DNA of 64,000 nt. Origin: UBA4416 sp035439445 (GTDB lineage Bacteria > Bacteroidota > Bacteroidia > B-17B0 > Aurantibacillaceae). The stretch lies in the NCBI GenBank assembly GCA_035439445.1, contig DAORKG010000004.1, positions 1 to 64,000 on the forward strand, given 5' to 3'. Below are positions 15,634-23,488 of the stretch, piece after piece. Every line of letters starts with the position of its first letter. The first letter of the stretch is position 1. A program made the position numbers and the translations under genes. The notes below the pieces were generated by a model. The model was not told the origin of the DNA and ran no database searches. It was given only the letters and a program-made list of their open reading frames with translations.

Positions 15634-18354
15634 TTATTTTACTAATACTTTAGAAAAGATGTTGGCCATAATTTCTTCGTTCTCTGCATTGTGTTTTTTA
15701 GAATAACCTGTTGCAGGGCTCGCCGCAGCACTTCTTCCAAAATATTTTAAATTTAATGAACGTAAGTTGTTATCCACAAATCTCCAAGGACCCATATTTT
15801 CAGGCTCTTCCTGCACAAATAAAAAGTCTTTTGCTTTATTGTACTTTTTCAAAATTGCATCCACTTGTTTTTGTGGGAACGGATATAATTGCTCTAAACG
15901 AATAAACGCAATATCATTTACACCTTCTTTTTCTCTGCGTTCAATTAAATCATAATAAACTTTACCAGAACAGAAAGCAACTCGAGTTACATTTTTTGCA
16001 TCAATCGTATCATCTAAAACTTCCTGGAAATTAGCTTTCGTAAAGTCGGTTAATTTACTTACACAGCTTGGGTAACGTAATAACTTTTTAGGAGTAAAGC
16101 ACACCAATGGTTTACGGAAATCACGTTTTAATTGACGGCGTAATACATGGAATTGTTGCGCAGGAGTAGTAGCATTTACAATCTGCATATTGTTCTCAGC
16201 GCAAGCCTGTAAGAAACGTTCCATACGAGCTGATGAATGCTCCGGTCCTTGTCCTTCATAACCGTGAGGCAATAATACAACTAAGCCATTCATACGTCGC
16301 CATTTGTATTCTGCTGAGGTTAAATACTGGTCAACAATAATTTGAGCTCCGTTAAAGAAATCACCAAATTGTGCTTCCCAAATAGTTAAGGTATTTGGAG
16401 CGGCAAACGCATAACCATATTCAAAACCTAAAACACCATACTCACTTAATAGAGAGTTATAGATGTCTAATTTTACTTTTGCATCAATGTTATTTAGTGG
16501 AGTATATTCTTCTTCACTGTCTTCTACTTTTACTACTGCATGACGGTGAGAGAAAGTGCCACGCTCTACATCTTGTCCGCTAAAACGAACAGGATGACCT
16601 TCTTTCATTAATGTTGCGTAAGCCATCAATTCACCCATTGCCCAGTCGTAATTATCGTTAGCAATCATTGCTTTACGGTCATCAAACAACTTTTGGATTT
16701 TATTGAAGAATTTTTTGTCTTTAGGCAATTCAACCGTTTTTTTAGCAACTTCTAAAAATAATTTTTCATCTACTGCTGTTTTTGGAGAACTTTCAAAATC
16801 AGCTGCTCCAGCCATTTTAATACCTTTCCAATTTCCTTCTAAGAAAGAAGTAATTTTAGCTTTTTCTGTTTTTTTAGCTTCATCTAAATTTGCATCTAAC
16901 TCCGCTTTAAAAGCAGTTTCAATTGCTTTTGCTTCGGTTGCTAATTCAGGACTTTCAGATTTTAGTTTCTCAACATAAATATCTTTTGGATTTGGATGAG
17001 CTGCAATAGCTTTATACAATAATGGTTGAGTGAAACGAGGCTCATCACCTTCGTTATGACCATATTTACGGTAACACAATACATCAATAAATACATCCTT
17101 ATGGAATGTTTGACGGAACTCCATTGCTAATTTAGAAATGAAACATAAAGCCTCAACATCATCACCATTTACGTGAAACACAGGGCTTAATACAACTTTA
17201 GCAACATCTGTACAATAAGTTGATGAACGAGCATCTAAAAAGTTAGTCGTAAAACCAACTTGATTATTAATAACGAAATGAACTGTTCCGCCAGTTTTAT
17301 AAGCATCTAACTGGCTCATTTGAACTAATTCATACACTAAACCTTGTCCGGCAATAGCGCCATCACCATGTAAAATTACAGGGCATGCTTTTGAATTATC
17401 TCCTGCATGACGGCTATCAATTTTTGAACGAACTATACCTTGAACAACAGCTGCTGAGGTCTCTAAGTGAGATGGGTTAGGTGTTAAACTGATGTGAACA
17501 TTTTTACCATCATCACTAATTTGATCTGATGAATATCCCATATGGTATTTCACATCACCATCAAATAAAGAGTCTTCACTTGGTCTTCCTTCAAACTCAG
17601 TAAATACATCTTTGTATGTTTTGTTCATGATGTTGGTTAACACGTTTAAGCGTCCACGGTGAGCCATACCAATCACATAATCCTGGATGCCAAGGTTTGC
17701 ACCATGCTCCATTAATGTGTTGATAGCAGGGATAACTGCTTCACCACCTTCTAAAGAGAAACGTTTTTGACCAACAAATTTTGTATGTAAGTAGTTTTCG
17801 AAAACTACTGCTTGAGTTAGTTTTTTAAGAATAACCTTTTTTTCTTGAGTTGAGAAAGCAGGAGTATTCTTGTTTTTTTCCATGCGTTCTTGTAACCACT
17901 TCAATACTTTTGGCTCTCGCATATATACATACTCCACACCAATACTTTGGCAGTAAGTACACTCTAAATGAGCAATAATATCTTTCAATTTAGCGGCTCC
18001 AATACCAATTTCGCTACCTGCTTGAAATACTGTATCTAAATCTTTATCAGATAAACCAAAGTTTTCTAGGGCTAATGTTGGTTCATAAGTACGACGTTGA
18101 CGAACAGGGTTTGTTTTAGTAAACAAGTGCCCGCGTTGACGGTAGCCGTTAATTAAACCAATTACTTTAAATTCTTTAGTTACATTTTCAGGAATTGCAC
18201 CACCTTCCGAATCATAGGAAGTACGAGCGAATTCAAAGCCTTTAAAGAAATCACGCCACGAAGCGTCAACAGAATTTGGATCTTGAGAATATTGCAAAAA
18301 TAAACTCTCAATAGCGTTTACATCGCTTGTGCCAACATAGGAAAATTTGTCCAT
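15634..18354 (-). CDS. sucA: 2-oxoglutarate dehydrogenase E1
   Basis: The thiamine diphosphate enzyme of the TCA cycle decarboxylates 2-oxoglutarate and loads succinyl on E2. The 906-residue protein shows the N-terminal YSQDPNSVDASWRDFF segment, the active-site VIGMAHRGRLNVLTNI, the ThDP/Mg region GDGAIAGQGLVYE with NNQVGFTT, and the transketolase-like WEAQFGDFFNGAQ and LLPHGYEGQGPEHSSARMERFLQ. All are standard. It is the first gene of the sucAB operon and is divergent from a small SPOR protein gene. Confidence 0.97.
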   Translation of the reverse strand: MDKFSYVGTSDVNAIESLFLQYSQDPNSVDASWRDFFKGFEFARTSYDSEGGAIPENVTKEFKVIGLINGYRQRGHLFTKTNPVRQRRTYEPTLALENFGLSDKDLDTVFQAGSEIGIGAAKLKDIIAHLECTYCQSIGVEYVYMREPKVLKWLQERMEKNKNTPAFSTQEKKVILKKLTQAVVFENYLHTKFVGQKRFSLEGGEAVIPAINTLMEHGANLGIQDYVIGMAHRGRLNVLTNIMNKTYKDVFTEFEGRPSEDSLFDGDVKYHMGYSSDQISDDGKNVHISLTPNPSHLETSAAVVQGIVRSKIDSRHAGDNSKACPVILHGDGAIAGQGLVYELVQMSQLDAYKTGGTVHFVINNQVGFTTNFLDARSSTYCTDVAKVVLSPVFHVNGDDVEALCFISKLAMEFRQTFHKDVFIDVLCYRKYGHNEGDEPRFTQPLLYKAIAAHPNPKDIYVEKLKSESPELATEAKAIETAFKAELDANLDEAKKTEKAKITSFLEGNWKGIKMAGAADFESSPKTAVDEKLFLEVAKKTVELPKDKKFFNKIQKLFDDRKAMIANDNYDWAMGELMAYATLMKEGHPVRFSGQDVERGTFSHRHAVVKVEDSEEEYTPLNNIDAKVKLDIYNSLLSEYGVLGFEYGYAFAAPNTLTIWEAQFGDFFNGAQIIVDQYLTSAEYKWRRMNGLVVLLPHGYEGQGPEHSSARMERFLQACAENNMQIVNATTPAQQFHVLRRQLKRDFRKPLVCFTPKKLLRYPSCVSKLTDFTKANFQEVLDDTIDAKNVTRVAFCSGKVYYDLIERREKEGVNDIAFIRLEQLYPFPQKQVDAILKKYNKAKDFLFVQEEPENMGPWRFVDNNLRSLNLKYFGRSAAASPATGYSKKHNAENEEIMANIFSKVLVK

Positions 18355-18420
18355 TTTAATTTTCGTTAAAATAAGGGGCTAATTTAAGGATTTTAATGGA
18401 AAAAAGGCTACTTTTACTAC

Positions 18421-18822
18421 GTGAAACGCATATTATTTTTAATATTTATTTTATCCCCATTTTTCGCATTGTATTCTCAAGAGAATCCAAATAGTAATGC
18501 TATTCAAACCTCCTTAAAAGTGAGAGCTTTACAAGAGAAAAAAGAGGAATATCACAAACGTACTAATGGAGAAAGTGACGGTTACCGTGTTAAAATCCAC
18601 TTTGGTTCTGACAAAACAAAAGCAAGAGAAGTTCAGACAAAATTTTCATCAAAATATACAGATATTCCAACCTATGAGGACTATCAGCAACCTAATTTTG
18701 TAATTATGGTTGGCGACTATAAAACTAAGCTCGAGGCTTACGAAGCAATGAAAAAAATTAAGGATGATTATCCTTATGCTTTTATTGTAAAAAGTAAGAT
18801 TAGACCTACTAAATTTAATTAA
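18421..18822 (+). CDS. secreted SPOR-domain-like protein (GTG start)
   Basis: The 133-residue protein starts with GTG, giving MKRILFLIFILSPFFALYSQ, a good signal peptide. The C-terminal part (about 57-130) has the beta-alpha-beta pattern of a SPOR domain: YRVKIHFGSDKTKAREVQTKFSS, then NFVIMVGDYKTKLEAYEAMKKIKDDYPYAFIV. SPOR domains bind denuded peptidoglycan, often at the septum. No ATG start in frame would keep the signal peptide, so GTG is needed. A small lipoprotein gene follows within six bases, likely in one operon. Confidence 0.75.
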   Translation: MKRILFLIFILSPFFALYSQENPNSNAIQTSLKVRALQEKKEEYHKRTNGESDGYRVKIHFGSDKTKAREVQTKFSSKYTDIPTYEDYQQPNFVIMVGDYKTKLEAYEAMKKIKDDYPYAFIVKSKIRPTKFN

Positions 18823-18828
18823 TATTTG

Positions 18829-19278
18829 ATGAAGAAAGTTTTTTTTACAATTATTGTTGGTGTATTGTTTTTTACTGCTTGTAAAAAGGAGCCCGAACAA
18901 TCATGTGGAACTTGTCCTGTTGGTGGTTCAACAACTCCTGCAAATGGATTTTCGTATATAAAAAACGGTGGAACTCCAATTTACGCCGATTCTGCATTTT
19001 ACAATGCAACGTATAGAACAATTACTTCATACCATAACGGAATTGCATCCAGGGTAAATATTAAGACCACATCGCAAGCACCGGGAACATACTCTCTTAC
19101 AACCCCTGGAAATACAATCTCTTATACAGAAACGTCTTTTACATACATGGCCTCAGGGGGAAGTGTTATTATAACTTCTAGTGCTAATAACAAACTTTCA
19201 GGAAACTTTGTGAGCAACGGTTCTGGAGGTGGGATTATTACACTTACGGGTCAATTCACTAATATTCCTCTTAAATAA
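18829..19278 (+). CDS. small lipoprotein of unknown function
   Basis: Read from the ATG at 18829, the 149-residue product has a lipoprotein signal peptide with a lipobox ending FFTAC followed by KKEPE. The mature part starts with a short Cys-containing stretch (CGTCPVGG) and is otherwise rich in Thr, Ser and Gly with strand-like repeats. I do not recognise the domain. It begins six bases after the SPOR-domain gene and is probably coexpressed with it. Acylation by Lgt would place it on the periplasmic side of a membrane. Confidence 0.65.
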   Translation: MKKVFFTIIVGVLFFTACKKEPEQSCGTCPVGGSTTPANGFSYIKNGGTPIYADSAFYNATYRTITSYHNGIASRVNIKTTSQAPGTYSLTTPGNTISYTETSFTYMASGGSVIITSSANNKLSGNFVSNGSGGGIITLTGQFTNIPLK

Positions 19279-19356
19279 GATTGAATTTAGGTTTTAGACA
19301 GAAGTCTACTTCAATTTTAAAAAATACATTATTTTTACACACACTTAAACAAAAAA

Positions 19357-19378
19357 ATGAATAACTTTTGTTATTCAT
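19357..19378 (+). promoter_or_regulatory. hairpin in the pgk leader
   Basis: ATGAATAAC (19357-19365) and GTTATTCAT (19370-19378) form a perfect 9-bp stem with a TTTT loop. It ends 18 bases before the pgk ATG. It could protect the 5' end of the mRNA or bind a regulator. It is too AT-rich and lacks the T-run expected of a terminator. Confidence 0.4.
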
Positions 19379-19396
19379 GGAGCTAAATTTTTATAT

Positions 19397-20590
19397 ATGA
19401 AAACAATCGATAGCCTTAATTTTCAAAACAAACGCGCCTTAATTAGAGTAGATTTTAATGTTCCTTTAAATGAAAATTTTGAAGTAACGGATGAAACCAG
19501 AATTAAAGCAGCTACACCTACTATTAAAAAAATTCTAGAAAAAGGAGGAAGTGTTATTTTAATGTCGCATTTAGGACGTCCAAAAGAGGGGCCTACCAAT
19601 AAATATTCTTTAAAGCACATTGTAAGTACAGTTGCTAAAAATATTGGAACCGATGTTTTGTTTGCAGATGACTGCATTGGAACTGACGCTTATGAAAAAT
19701 CAGCGGCTTTAAAACCGGGACAGGTATTGTTATTAGAAAATTTACGTTTTTATAAAGAAGAAGAAAAAGGAGATGTTGCTTTTGCTGAAAAATTAAGCAA
19801 ACATGGAGATATTTATGTGAATGATGCTTTTGGGACTGCCCATAGAGCGCATGCTTCTACAGCAGTGATTGCTCAATTTTTTAAAGATGATGCTAAGTGT
19901 TTTGGGTATGTGATGGCAGGAGAAGTAGCAAGCATTAACAAAGTAATTAATGGAGCTGAAGCTCCGTTTACAGCGATTGTTGGAGGAGCAAAGGTGAGCG
20001 ATAAAATCTTAATTATTGAGCAATTGATGAATAAAGCTAACAATATTTTAATTGGTGGCGGTATGGCGTTTACGTTTGTAAAAGCAATGGGTGGGACAAT
20101 TGGAAAGTCATTATGCGAAGATGATAAGTTAGATTTAGCTAAAGAATTATTAGCAAAAGCAAAAGCAAAAGGAGTGAATTTATATATCCCTACAGATGCT
20201 ATTGTTGCTGATAATTTTGCAAACGATGCGGCTAAAAAAGACAGTAAAATTAATGCTATTGAAGAGGGCTGGATGGGATTAGATATTTCAAACGAAACCA
20301 TTGGAACTTATGCTGATGTTATCAAAAACTCAAAAACTATTTTATGGAATGGTCCAATGGGCGTTTTTGAAATGAGTAGTTTTGAAAACGGAACAAAACA
20401 AGTAGCTTTAGCGATTGCAGAGGCAACTAAAAAAGGAGCCTATACTTTAATTGGCGGTGGCGACAGTGTTGCTGCGATTAACAAATATAACCTGGCTGAA
20501 CAAGTAAGTTATGTGAGTACAGGTGGTGGAGCTTTATTAGAATATATTGAGCAAGGAAGTTTACCGGGAGTTCGTGCTATTGAAGGATAA
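19397..20590 (+). CDS. pgk: phosphoglycerate kinase
   Basis: Pgk transfers phosphate between 1,3-bisphosphoglycerate and ADP in glycolysis and gluconeogenesis. The 397-residue protein has the substrate-binding RVDFNVPLN and MSHLGRPKEG motifs, the hinge, and in the C-terminal domain the nucleotide-binding ILWNGPMGVFE and LIGGGDSVAAINKY. Length and motifs are normal. It stands alone, with a small hairpin in its leader and an imperfect long inverted repeat behind it. Confidence 0.96.
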   Translation: MKTIDSLNFQNKRALIRVDFNVPLNENFEVTDETRIKAATPTIKKILEKGGSVILMSHLGRPKEGPTNKYSLKHIVSTVAKNIGTDVLFADDCIGTDAYEKSAALKPGQVLLLENLRFYKEEEKGDVAFAEKLSKHGDIYVNDAFGTAHRAHASTAVIAQFFKDDAKCFGYVMAGEVASINKVINGAEAPFTAIVGGAKVSDKILIIEQLMNKANNILIGGGMAFTFVKAMGGTIGKSLCEDDKLDLAKELLAKAKAKGVNLYIPTDAIVADNFANDAAKKDSKINAIEEGWMGLDISNETIGTYADVIKNSKTILWNGPMGVFEMSSFENGTKQVALAIAEATKKGAYTLIGGGDSVAAINKYNLAEQVSYVSTGGGALLEYIEQGSLPGVRAIEG

Positions 20591-20601
20591 GTTTAATATT
20601 T

Positions 20602-20678
20602 TAATTACGAATTTCATCCGAATATACGAACCGTGCTTTGTTAATACTGATTCGTATATTCGTAATGATTCGTAATTA
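20602..20678. repeat. long imperfect inverted repeat between pgk and the transaldolase gene
   Basis: The left arm (20602-20630) begins TAATTACGAAT and ends GAATATACGAA. The right arm (20651-20678) is almost its reverse complement, with a 20-base spacer. Only a few bases in the middle of the arms do not pair. It has no T-run, so it may be a mobile palindromic repeat or a leader structure rather than a classic terminator. Confidence 0.6.
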
Positions 20679-20686
20679 TAAAAATG

Positions 20687-20694
20687 TATATTTG
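20687..20694 (+). promoter_or_regulatory. -7 box (TAnnTTTG)
   Basis: TATATTTG matches the Bacteroidota -7 consensus and lies 23 bases before the ATG at 20718, just after the inverted repeat. This suggests the transaldolase gene has its own promoter. Confidence 0.55.
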
Positions 20695-20717
20695 AGCTTT
20701 AACAAAAAACAATAAAA

Positions 20718-21728
20718 ATGGAATTATACTTAGATTCAGCAAACCTTAAAGAAATTGAAGAAGGTTTTAAATTAGGATTCTTAAATGGCCTTACAACTAC
20801 TCCTACCTTCATGCAAAAAGAAGGGATTACTGATATAGATGGAACTATTGTCAAATTAAGCAAAATAGTTCCTGTACTTCAGATTGAAGCGCTTGGAAAC
20901 ACTGCTGAAGAAGTGTTAGCTGAAGCAGAACGCCAGTTAGCATTAGGTTTAGATCCTAAGAAAACAGTGTTTAAAATTCCGGTTTCATTAGAAGGTGTTA
21001 GAGCTTGTAAAATGTTACGCGACAAAGGATATTTAGTAAATGTACATTTAGTGTATACATTGCAACAAGCCTATATGGCTATGCAAGCGGGCGCTACTTA
21101 TGTATGCCCATTGGTTGGACGTTTACAAGATCAAGGACATGATGCTTTAGCTTTGGTTGAGCAATGTGTAAACGCTGTTGAGGTTTATGGTTATGACACA
21201 AAAATTATGTTCTCATCTGTTCGTCATGCTGAGCATGTGCGTAATGCCATCAACATAGGTGTTCACACAATTACAGTTCCTTTAAAAGTTATGAAACAAT
21301 TAACTGAAAATAACTTTACTACTTTAGGTACTGATCAGTTTATTCAAGATACACGCTTAATGATGGTGAAAGTAAAAGAAGCTATCAGAGGCATTAATCC
21401 TGTTGTTGCAGAAAACACATCTATTACGGATGCTATTGTAAAAATGACGGAGTTTGGTTATGGTGCTGTTACAGTAACTAAAGCAGATGGAAGTATTAAA
21501 GGTGTATTTACTGATGGCGGTCTTCGTAAATTAATTGGAGAAAAAGGAAGAGATATTTTATCTAAAAACTTATCTGATTTAGAATACAGAGAACCTGTTA
21601 CAATTGATGGTAATGTATTATTAAATGATGCAAACGCTTTATTTAAGAAAACTAACGTTGATACGATTGTTGTAACAGACGGTGGTAAACCGGTTGGAAT
21701 GTTAGATATTCAAGACATGAAAGGATAA
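20718..21728 (+). CDS. transaldolase / fructose-6-phosphate aldolase-like enzyme fused to a CBS pair
   Basis: Residues 1 to about 215 form a small transaldolase (TalC/F6P aldolase class): LYLDSANLKEIEEG at the start, TTTPTFMQKEG, the Schiff-base Lys86 in VFKIPVSLEG, and MFSSVRHAEHVRNA. From about 218 to 336 follows a CBS-domain pair, with IKGVFTDGGLRKLI closely resembling the CBS part of arabinose-5-phosphate isomerases (KdsD/GutQ). The family normally has about 215-220 residues and no CBS. The next gene is a KdsC-type phosphatase, so the pair may make a sugar acid or act in a related path, with the CBS part sensing a nucleotide. That is inference; the aldolase call is firm. Confidence 0.82.
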   Translation: MELYLDSANLKEIEEGFKLGFLNGLTTTPTFMQKEGITDIDGTIVKLSKIVPVLQIEALGNTAEEVLAEAERQLALGLDPKKTVFKIPVSLEGVRACKMLRDKGYLVNVHLVYTLQQAYMAMQAGATYVCPLVGRLQDQGHDALALVEQCVNAVEVYGYDTKIMFSSVRHAEHVRNAINIGVHTITVPLKVMKQLTENNFTTLGTDQFIQDTRLMMVKVKEAIRGINPVVAENTSITDAIVKMTEFGYGAVTVTKADGSIKGVFTDGGLRKLIGEKGRDILSKNLSDLEYREPVTIDGNVLLNDANALFKKTNVDTIVVTDGGKPVGMLDIQDMKG

Positions 21729-21748
21729 TAAATTTATCCAATTCTAAT

Positions 21749-21782
21749 AAGCCTTATCTAATTTAGATAAGGCTTTTTTTAT
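21749..21782 (+). terminator. intrinsic terminator
   Basis: AAGCCTTATCTA (21749-21760) pairs perfectly with TAGATAAGGCTT (21764-21775) around a three-base loop, followed by a T-run. It lies after the transaldolase-CBS gene, so the following KdsC-like gene probably has its own promoter or depends on read-through. Confidence 0.9.
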
Positions 21783-21810
21783 AACTTTACTTTTCAAAAA
21801 CAAAAACAAT

Positions 21811-22521
21811 ATGTCACACCTTACTCAACTATTCACAGAAATTGGCGGACAGTTTATTACACCCGAAGCTGAATTAATGGAAAAATTAAAACACATCAAA
21901 GCGTTTGTGTTTGATTGGGATGGTGTGTTTACAGATGGAGGCAAAGATCATTTACTCCAAAGTCGTTTTAATGAAGTTGATAGCATGGGAACAAACCTAG
22001 TAAGGTTTTCATATTATTTAAATCATAAAACAATTCCTACTACAGCTATTATATCAGGAGAAAAAAATAGTGCTGCATTTACATTTGTAGACAGAGAACG
22101 ATTTCATGCTTCTTACTCAAAATTTGCTAATAAATTAGATGCCACTAAACACCTTTGCGAAACCCATGACATTAAACAAAACGAAATATGTTATGTGTTT
22201 GATGATGTATTGGATTTAAGCTTAGCAGAAGTTTGTGGAGTTAGAATTTTTATTTCTCGAAATGCCAATCCTTTATTTAATGAGTATGTAATTCGTCATT
22301 TTTTAGCAGATTATGTAACAGGAGCTTCGGGTGGAAATGGAGCCGTGAGAGAAGCTTGCGAACTATTAATTGGTTTAAATGGAAATTATAATGAAGTGAT
22401 TACAGAGCGTAAAAACTTCTCTGAAGCTTATTCAAAATACTTAGCGTTAAGAAAGGCAACTACTCCTGTTTATTATACTTCTCAAGATGGAACGGTAACT
22501 GAGATGAAAAATACCCAATAA
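21811..22521 (+). CDS. KdsC-family HAD phosphatase
   Basis: The 236-residue protein is a cap-less HAD hydrolase of the KdsC type (3-deoxy-octulosonate-8-phosphate phosphatase and sialic acid relatives). Motif I is FVFDWDGVFTDG with nucleophile Asp35 and Asp37, motif II is at IISGEKNS (Ser82), and motif IV is YVFDDVLDL (Asp131/132). The tail GASGGNGAVREACELLI is the KdsC oligomer signature. It is longer than KdsC (about 170-190 residues) by N- and C-terminal extensions. It lies 82 bases after the transaldolase-CBS gene, whose CBS part resembles KdsD. The substrate is unknown. Confidence 0.8.
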   Translation: MSHLTQLFTEIGGQFITPEAELMEKLKHIKAFVFDWDGVFTDGGKDHLLQSRFNEVDSMGTNLVRFSYYLNHKTIPTTAIISGEKNSAAFTFVDRERFHASYSKFANKLDATKHLCETHDIKQNEICYVFDDVLDLSLAEVCGVRIFISRNANPLFNEYVIRHFLADYVTGASGGNGAVREACELLIGLNGNYNEVITERKNFSEAYSKYLALRKATTPVYYTSQDGTVTEMKNTQ

Positions 22522-22527
22522 CGGGTA
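22512..22527 (+). promoter_or_regulatory. 16-base palindromic box, copy 2
   Basis: TACCCAATAACGGGTA overlaps the stop codon of the KdsC-like gene and lies 46-61 bases before the ATG at 22573. It differs from the copy at 14248-14263 by a single base. Both are followed by an AATTTTG/AATTTG tract about 15 bases before the start codon. Confidence 0.5.
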
Positions 22528-22572
22528 TTGATGTTTTTTTACAATAAAGCAAATTTTGTAAAAAAACATATC

Positions 22573-23355
22573 ATGAAGACTCTTTCTATTTTAGTATTAT
22601 TTTTTCTGGTAAGTCAATTTTGTTTTTCTCAAAAAAAACTTAAATACGAGACTATATTTTTTAATGACAATTCGGTAGAAACCGCACAAGCAAAAATCAC
22701 CACCGAGTCGGCTATTTGTGAAAAAGAATTTATTAAAACAAAACTTGTAGTTACAAACTACACTAATAAGCCATTAGTTATCAAACCTAAGGAATGTAGT
22801 TTTTCATCTCCAAAAGGAGACCTTTTTTCTAAAGATAAATGGTTAATAGTTGCGCCTCACGACAAAGAATCTAAAGTTATTGATGCAAAAGGCGAAGACA
22901 TTAAAACAGACGAGTCCGTTTTAAATCTCAACGGGTTATACATATGCAATAACTCTGAAAAATTTTCTTCTCCCGACATGAAATTGCCGCCTGAGAAAAA
23001 AATAAAAATTGGAAATTTTGAATTAGAACTAGATACATGGGACAGAGATGGTAAGGAGATTATGATAAAATACAATGTTAAATATATTGGTGATAAAGTA
23101 GGACTGTTTTCTCCTTCAAAAGTTTTATTAAAATCTGCAGAAGGCACTGAGTATAAAAACCAAAAAGAAAAAGATAAGATTTATGCTTTTGCAAAAAATG
23201 AAGATAGATTAATTGGTTTTTTATATGTAAGTGATAGTAAAAAAGAAAACATTTTGTTATGGAAAGATGCGTTTGAAGAATTTGATTTAGAAAAATTGGA
23301 AAACATTGCTATAAAACTTGAAATGGATTTAGCTAAAACCAAAGACAAAAACTAA
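22573..23355 (+). CDS. secreted protein of unknown function
   Basis: From the ATG at 22573 the product has 260 residues, with the signal peptide MKTLSILVLFFLVSQFCFSQ. The mature part is hydrophilic and strand-rich (KLVVTNYTNKPLVIKPKECSFSSPKGDLF, then IKIGNFELELDTWDRDG and MIKYNVKYIGDKVG), like an immunoglobulin-type periplasmic domain. I know no family. The 15 codons upstream in the open frame start with TTG and overlap the palindromic box, so they are unlikely to be coding. Confidence 0.65.
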   Translation: MKTLSILVLFFLVSQFCFSQKKLKYETIFFNDNSVETAQAKITTESAICEKEFIKTKLVVTNYTNKPLVIKPKECSFSSPKGDLFSKDKWLIVAPHDKESKVIDAKGEDIKTDESVLNLNGLYICNNSEKFSSPDMKLPPEKKIKIGNFELELDTWDRDGKEIMIKYNVKYIGDKVGLFSPSKVLLKSAEGTEYKNQKEKDKIYAFAKNEDRLIGFLYVSDSKKENILLWKDAFEEFDLEKLENIAIKLEMDLAKTKDKN

Positions 23356-23425
23356 AACCAACTATTTGACTTAAACAAGTTGTTGTAACCCTCAGTGTTA
23401 CCAACTAACTAGCGTTAAACTAAAA

Positions 23426-23442
23426 TGCTACAAATTGTAGCA
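23426..23442. promoter_or_regulatory. palindromic operator-like site upstream of the radical SAM gene
   Basis: TGCTACAA and TTGTAGCA flank a single central A, a perfect 17-base palindrome 47 bases before the ATG. Size and symmetry fit a repressor dimer site, possibly a damage-responsive one, but no known consensus is matched. Confidence 0.45.
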
Positions 23443-23462
23443 AAACAAAGCCTTATTTCATA

Positions 23463-23488
23463 GTAAATTTATTTCAAAATAAATTTAC
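23463..23488 (+). promoter_or_regulatory. perfect hairpin abutting the radical SAM start codon
   Basis: GTAAATTTATT (23463-23473) and AATAAATTTAC (23478-23488) pair without mismatch around TCAA, and the next base is the A of the ATG. If transcribed it would hide the ribosome-binding region; as DNA it could be an operator. Confidence 0.5.

Noticed and set aside
19873..20301. Minus-strand open frame of 142 residues opposite pgk
   Set aside because: Antisense shadow of a highly conserved gene; no motif or start signal.
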